From assembly GCF_000521865.1 (NCBI RefSeq), contig NZ_JAME01000008.1, positions 62,001 to 126,000 of the forward strand: a DNA stretch of 64,000 bases, written 5' to 3'. Positions 59,579 to 64,000 of the stretch are shown one piece after another. A program made the translations under genes and the position numbers. This DNA comes from Roseivivax isoporae LMG 25204. GTDB lineage: Bacteria > Pseudomonadota > Alphaproteobacteria > Rhodobacterales > Rhodobacteraceae. The notes below the pieces were generated by a model, which saw nothing but the letters and a program-made list of their open reading frames with translations, had not been told where the DNA came from and made no database searches. Positions within the stretch are counted from its first letter, which is position 1; each line of letters opens with the position of its first letter.

Positions 59579-61719
59579 TGCCGACGCTCCTCTGTCCGCG
59601 CCATGCCCCGGCGCTTGCGATCATGGCCATGCTGATCGCGGCCTGCGCCGTGTCGAGGGCCGAGGCGCAGGGATTGCCGGTCTATACCGGCGAACATGGC
59701 GCCTTCACCCGCGTGGTCGTGGCCCTGCCCGCAGACGGCAAGTGGTCGCTGATCCCTCCGCGCGACGAGGAACCGGCACGCCTCAGGATCGCCGGCGCGG
59801 AACAAGGCTTCGACCTCTCGCAGATCTGGCGGCGCATCGATCGCTCGCGGGTGGCAGATCTCCGTCCCGGCGACGACCGCGCCACACTCCTTCTCGACCT
59901 CGCCTGTGCCTGCGAGGTGACCGCGACGCCGGATGGCACCGGTCACCTGATCCTCGACGTGGCGCCCGGACGCGGCGAGCCGTCGCTCCTGCCGACACCG
60001 GCGCTCCAGATCCCGATCGGCAACAACGCCGCGGAGGACATCGCCCGGGCCCTGCCGCTGCCGCCGGGCGACGCTGCGCCCACCCGAGTGGACGAACCCG
60101 CGACAGACGGAGCGACGCAGGTCGCTGCGGCGGCGATCCTGCATGACGTGTCGGCTGCCATCTCGTCGGGCATTCTGTCGAGTGCCGAACCCGAGGCCGC
60201 GCTGCGCAGGCTGGCTGCACTGGAAGGTTCCCGTGAACCTCCCGACCCGGGCTCTGCCGCCACGTCCGAAGCCGTCCCTGCCCCCGTCCGCCCACACTGC
60301 GATGCCTACGCCTTTCTCGACATCCGGAGCGGCGCCTCGCCCGAGCCCCGGTTCTCGGCGATCGCCGAGGCGCGCGGCTTGCTGCTCGACGGTGCCGGGA
60401 GGGTCGTTCCGGACCGGTCCCGCGCGCTGGTCGAGATCTACCTGTCGCTCGGCCTCGGGCAGGAGGTGATCCCGCTTCTTGCCGCAGCCGGGACGCCGGA
60501 TGCGGCCGATCTCGACCAACTCGCCCGCCTGATGGAGGATCCCGCCGCCGAGCGGCCGGGTCTTGCCGCCCGCCTGGCATGTGGCGTGACCGAACATGTC
60601 TGGGCCCTGTTCGACCCGGCGGTCGATGCCGCCATGCTCGATGGCGATGCGATCGTGGCGAGTGTCGATGCGTGGTCGCAGCCTCTACAGGCCCATCTCG
60701 GTCCCGCAGTGATGCGCCGCCTGCGGCTCCGCGGAATGGACGACGTTGCGCGCCGGATCGGTCTGCGCCTCGATCGCAGCGACGTGACCCGAAGCGACAA
60801 GCAGAGGCTCGAAGCGGCGCGGCTGTCCCCCGCCGGCGCTACCGAACCGCTGCGCGCGCTCCGGGCCTCTGCCGACGAGGAGGTCGCGGTGGCGGCGCTC
60901 GAGGACCTCGCGCACGCCACGGACGATCCGGGCGAAGCTGCTTCCCTCGCCGACCATGCCGGCGCCATGGCGCAGGAATATCGCGGCAGTGCGAAGGAGG
61001 TGGAGCTCTTCTCGGCGCAGGTCGCCGCGCTCGCGGCGTCCGGGGCCTATGGCGAGGCCCACGATCTGCTTGCCGCCGACCCGGGTCGCGCCGGTGACGC
61101 GCTTCAGGACCTCGAGCGGCGGATCCTCGAGGCCGCGCTGGCCGACGCGCATGTCGCACGGTCGCTGTCGTTCCTCGTCGCGCGGTCGGACGACCTCGGG
61201 CCCGGGTCCGCGCTTCCCGAAGCCCGGCGTCTCGCGGCGGCCGCGCGCCTGCTCGATGGCGGCCTTGCCGATCCGGCGCTGTCCGTCCTCGCGGGTATCA
61301 CCGCCGAACGGCATGCGCGGGACCGAAGCATCCTCGAAGCGCGCGGCGCGCTCATGCTGAGACGGCCGGAAGAGGCCGAGATCGCGCTTATCGGGCTCGC
61401 CGGCGAGGACGCCGAGACGCTGCGCGCCGAGGCTCGCGAGATGATGGGGGATTTTGCATATCTCGACCTGCAGGACGGCGATGCCGTACCCGCGCCACTG
61501 CGTCAGGACGCGGCGATCCTTGCCGGCAACTGGTCCGGCGTCGCCGAGGCCGACGATGATGCCTGGGCCGAGGCCGCGCGACTGATGCAGGCCGAGGCGC
61601 TCACGCAGTCGCTCGACCCGGAGCGCCTCGCGTCCTTCGAGGACATCGCGAGCAGGAGCGCGGACACGCGGGCCGCGCTCGAGGCACTTCTCTCTCGCAC
61701 GGCGATGGCCGAGGAATGA
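59578..61719 (+). CDS. Uncharacterised exported helical-repeat protein between motA and flhA
   Basis: A 713-aa protein with a signal peptide (about 1-31, cleavage near AEAQ). It has a short beta-rich N-terminal domain (about 32-135, VYTGEHGAFTRVVVALP, resembling AMIN-type domains), a Pro/Ala linker, and about 480 residues of Ala-rich helical repeats that look like a TPR/alpha-solenoid. No enzyme motif was seen. Coupling to motA (TGATG) and position before flhA suggest a role in motor or periplasmic flagellar function. I do not recognise a named family; function is unknown. Confidence 0.7.
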   Translation: MPTLLCPRHAPALAIMAMLIAACAVSRAEAQGLPVYTGEHGAFTRVVVALPADGKWSLIPPRDEEPARLRIAGAEQGFDLSQIWRRIDRSRVADLRPGDDRATLLLDLACACEVTATPDGTGHLILDVAPGRGEPSLLPTPALQIPIGNNAAEDIARALPLPPGDAAPTRVDEPATDGATQVAAAAILHDVSAAISSGILSSAEPEAALRRLAALEGSREPPDPGSAATSEAVPAPVRPHCDAYAFLDIRSGASPEPRFSAIAEARGLLLDGAGRVVPDRSRALVEIYLSLGLGQEVIPLLAAAGTPDAADLDQLARLMEDPAAERPGLAARLACGVTEHVWALFDPAVDAAMLDGDAIVASVDAWSQPLQAHLGPAVMRRLRLRGMDDVARRIGLRLDRSDVTRSDKQRLEAARLSPAGATEPLRALRASADEEVAVAALEDLAHATDDPGEAASLADHAGAMAQEYRGSAKEVELFSAQVAALAASGAYGEAHDLLAADPGRAGDALQDLERRILEAALADAHVARSLSFLVARSDDLGPGSALPEARRLAAAARLLDGGLADPALSVLAGITAERHARDRSILEARGALMLRRPEEAEIALIGLAGEDAETLRAEAREMMGDFAYLDLQDGDAVPAPLRQDAAILAGNWSGVAEADDDAWAEAARLMQAEALTQSLDPERLASFEDIASRSADTRAALEALLSRTAMAEE

Positions 61720-61783
61720 GGATGGCCATGAGGCGTTTCCGTCGAGTCGGATGCCGCGTTCCCGAACCCCGGAGCGGCCGAGC

Positions 61784-63865
61784 ATGACCCCGAGCCCGCG
61801 CCGCATCCTGCAGCCGACGGTGCTTCTCGCCGTGGCGCTCATGGCAATCATCGTGATGATGATCCTGCCGATGCCGGCGGCCGTGCTCGACATCGGCCTC
61901 GCCGCCTCGTTCGCGCTCGCGATCCTCATCTTCACCGTCACGCTCTTCATCGAGCGGCCGCTCGATTTCTCGGCCTTTCCGACCATCCTGCTCGCCTCGC
62001 TGATGCTGCGCCTGTCGCTCAACATCAGCTCCACAAAGCTCATCATCGGGCAGGGTCACGAGGGGACCGATGCGGCGGGCCACGTGATCGAGGGCTTCGC
62101 GAGCTTCGTCATGGGTGGCAGCGTGTTCCTGGGTCTCGTGGTCTTCGGCGTGCTGCTCATCGTGAACTTCATGGTCATCACCAAGGGGGCCGCGCGCATG
62201 GCCGAGGTGAGCGCGCGCTTCGCCCTCGACGGGATGCCGGGGCGGCAGCTCGCCATCGACAGCGACATGGCGGCTGGCGCGATCGACCATGCGGAGGCCA
62301 AGGCGCGGCGCGAGCGCGAACTGCAGGAGACCACGTTCTTCGGGTCGCTCGACGGCGCATCGAAATTCGTCAAGGGCGATGCCGTCGCGGGTCTCCTGAT
62401 CACGCTCCTGAACCTCGTGGTCGGCATGGCCATGGGGGTGTTCGTGCACGGGATGGCCGCGGGCGACGCGATCCAGACCTATGCGATCCTGACCGTCGGC
62501 GACGGGCTGGTCTCGCAGATCCCCGCGGTGATCATCTCCATCGCCTCGGCGCTCCTTCTGGCGCGCGGCGGCACCACCGGGGCCACGGACCTCGCGCTCG
62601 TCGCGCAACTGGGGCGTCACGCCGCCGCGCTGGCAACGGTCGCTGTGCTGATGGCGCTCTTCGCCTTCGTCCCGGGCCTGCCCTTCGTACCCTTCATGAT
62701 CGGCGCTGCCACCCTCGCGGGTGCGGCCGCCCTGGTGGCGCGCCGACACGGGGACCAGCCGCCCGATGCGCCGCCGGACACCGCCCACGAGCCGCGCGCA
62801 CGCACCTCGATGGGAGATGTCCTCGATCTCGACGACGTTCACGTGGAGTTCGCGCCGGATCTCGTCGGAATGGTGCTCGACCCCGGCACGGGTCTCGACG
62901 CGCGGATCGCGAACATGCGCACGCACATCGCCTCGCATTTCGGGCTGATCATGCCCGAGATCCGGCTCACCGACAACGCGGCGCTGTCCCGCGGCACCTA
63001 CGTGATCCGCATCCACGGGGTCGAGGCCGCGCGCGGGGTCCTCAATCCGGGTCTCCTCCTGGCGCTCGCGCCGGAGGGACGCGGTGCGCTGCCCATGGGC
63101 GAGGACGTGAAGGAACCCGTCTACGGTGCGTCGGCCCGCTGGATCCGGCCGGACATGCGCGAGGCCGCCGCCCTGTCCGGGGTGACCATCGTGACGCCCG
63201 TCGAGGTGGTGGCGACGCATCTTCTCGAGGTCGTGAAACGCAATTTCGGCCGGCTCCTGACGCTGAAGGCGTTGCGCCGCCTGCTTGAGGAGATGACGAC
63301 ACTGTCAAACGGCGCTCGGGCCGAGGCGAACCGCAGGCTCCTCGACGAGTTGATCCCCGACAAGGTGCAGATCGACACGCTCCACGCGGTCCTTCGGCTG
63401 CTCCTCGACGAACAGATTTCGATCCGCAACATGCCGCTGATCCTTGAGGCCGTCGCCGAGACGCGGGGCCAGCGTGCGACGCCCGAGGCGATCTGCGAAC
63501 ATGTGCGCCAGCGGCTCGGGTTCCAGATCGTCGCCGGCATGAAGCGGCCCGACGGGACGATCCCGCTGATCCAGCTCGACCCCGGATGGGAGGAGACGTT
63601 CCGGGCCTACCAGATCGACACGGAGGGCGGCGGGCTCGACGTCGCGCTGCCCCCCGAGACCTTCGAGACGCTGACCACCCGCGTAGCTGCGGAACTCGGG
63701 GCGGCGACGGAGCGCGGCGTCTATCCGGCAATCGTCACCACCGCCCGCCGCCGCCGCTTCCTGCGCACGGTGCTGGCCGCGCACGGTTTGTCGAACCCCG
63801 TGCTCTCCTTCGACGAGATCGGGCTCGAGGCGCGTCCGGCGCTTGTGGGCCTCGTGGCCGCATGA
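61784..63865 (+). CDS. flhA: Flagellar type III export protein FlhA
   Basis: The export-gate component with a nonameric cytoplasmic ring. It has 693 aa from the ATG at 61784, chosen over 61751 because MTPSPRRILQPTVLLAVALM is the natural N terminus. Eight transmembrane helices are present, with the FHIPEP-family stretch LRLSLNISSTKLIIG, KGAARMAEVSARFALDGMPGR and GDGLVSQIPAVIIS. The cytoplasmic domain follows, from about residue 330 to the end. It overlaps fliR by 4 bp (ATGA). Confidence 0.97.
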   Translation: MTPSPRRILQPTVLLAVALMAIIVMMILPMPAAVLDIGLAASFALAILIFTVTLFIERPLDFSAFPTILLASLMLRLSLNISSTKLIIGQGHEGTDAAGHVIEGFASFVMGGSVFLGLVVFGVLLIVNFMVITKGAARMAEVSARFALDGMPGRQLAIDSDMAAGAIDHAEAKARRERELQETTFFGSLDGASKFVKGDAVAGLLITLLNLVVGMAMGVFVHGMAAGDAIQTYAILTVGDGLVSQIPAVIISIASALLLARGGTTGATDLALVAQLGRHAAALATVAVLMALFAFVPGLPFVPFMIGAATLAGAAALVARRHGDQPPDAPPDTAHEPRARTSMGDVLDLDDVHVEFAPDLVGMVLDPGTGLDARIANMRTHIASHFGLIMPEIRLTDNAALSRGTYVIRIHGVEAARGVLNPGLLLALAPEGRGALPMGEDVKEPVYGASARWIRPDMREAAALSGVTIVTPVEVVATHLLEVVKRNFGRLLTLKALRRLLEEMTTLSNGARAEANRRLLDELIPDKVQIDTLHAVLRLLLDEQISIRNMPLILEAVAETRGQRATPEAICEHVRQRLGFQIVAGMKRPDGTIPLIQLDPGWEETFRAYQIDTEGGGLDVALPPETFETLTTRVAAELGAATERGVYPAIVTTARRRRFLRTVLAAHGLSNPVLSFDEIGLEARPALVGLVAA

Positions 63866-64000
63866 CCGCGCTGGCCGAGCTCTCGGGCCTGGCCGGAGAC
63901 TGGCTCTGGGGCAGCTTCGCGGTGTTCCTGCGCGCGGCGGGCGCGTTCGCCCTGATGCCGGCGTTCGGCGAACAGGTCGTGCCGGCGCGCATCCGGCTCG
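63862..64000 (+). CDS. fliR: Flagellar export gate protein FliR, N-terminal part (cut by window edge)
   Basis: 46 residues visible, beginning MTALAELSGLAGDWLWGSF and a first hydrophobic helix, then LMPAFGEQVVPARIRL, typical of FliR N termini. It is coupled to flhA by ATGA. The rest lies beyond base 64000. Confidence 0.85.
   Translation, partial: MTALAELSGLAGDWLWGSFAVFLRAAGAFALMPAFGEQVVPARIRL

Overview
The window is about 64 kb of very GC-rich DNA (roughly 70%) from an alphaproteobacterium of the Rhodobacteraceae, most likely an aerobic anoxygenic phototroph of the Roseobacter group. The main evidence is half of a photosynthesis gene cluster in the Rhodobacteraceae order (idi-bchP-orf428-bchG-ppsR-ppaA, divergent bchFNBHLM-lhaA-puhABC-bciE-acsF-puhE-hemA-cytochrome c). 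It uses the oxygen-dependent cyclase pair BciE/AcsF. An alphaproteobacterial flagellar gene set flanks it on both sides.

Layout. 1-9.0 kb: housekeeping genes (partial cca, two Nudix hydrolases, hslO, a receiver-PP2C phosphatase facing an Hpt protein, ilvA, a membrane protein, argG, a DUF1810 protein, a sulfotransferase-like protein). 9.0-13.9 kb: first flagellar block (motE-like, a 128-aa protein, fliL, divergent fliF-fliH-fliN-fliP). 14.0-17.2 kb: glpD-glpK. 17.3-24.2 kb: a minus-strand operon eutB-eutC-asnC-ssd-atf resembling the downstream part of ectoine/hydroxyectoine catabolic clusters, with a divergent MFS transporter. 24.2-47.1 kb: photosynthesis cluster. 47.1-52.6 kb: exopolysaccharide genes (Wza/KpsD-type exporter, epimerase, initiating sugar transferase, YjbF, YjbH). 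52.8-64.0 kb: second flagellar block (motB, flgE, flgK, flgL, flgI, motA, an unknown 713-aa exported protein, flhA, start of fliR).

How it works together. The photosynthesis genes cover 5-aminolevulinate synthesis (hemA), Mg chelation (bchH), methylation (bchM), ring closure (acsF/bciE), dark protochlorophyllide reduction (bchL/N/B), 3-vinyl hydration (bchF), the tail steps (bchG, bchP, idi) and reaction-centre H subunit plus assembly factors (puhA-C, puhE, lhaA). PpsR and its antirepressor PpaA/AerR sit at the divergent control point. PpsR-type TGT-N12-ACA boxes occur at the bchF promoter and at the start of bchG. CtrA-type TTAA-N7-TTAA boxes, each with one mismatch, precede the fliL/fliF pair, flgE and the Hpt/PP2C pair.

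Most unusual features: a dispersed hairpin-plus-GGATATTT repeat with five clear copies, one of them read in frame inside the bchB linker; the flagellar genes split by about 39 kb of other genes; an ectoine-type operon without its hydrolase genes; and a large uncharacterised exported protein between motA and flhA. I saw no tRNA, rRNA, insertion sequence or CRISPR array. The puf, crt and bchCXYZ genes are not in this window.
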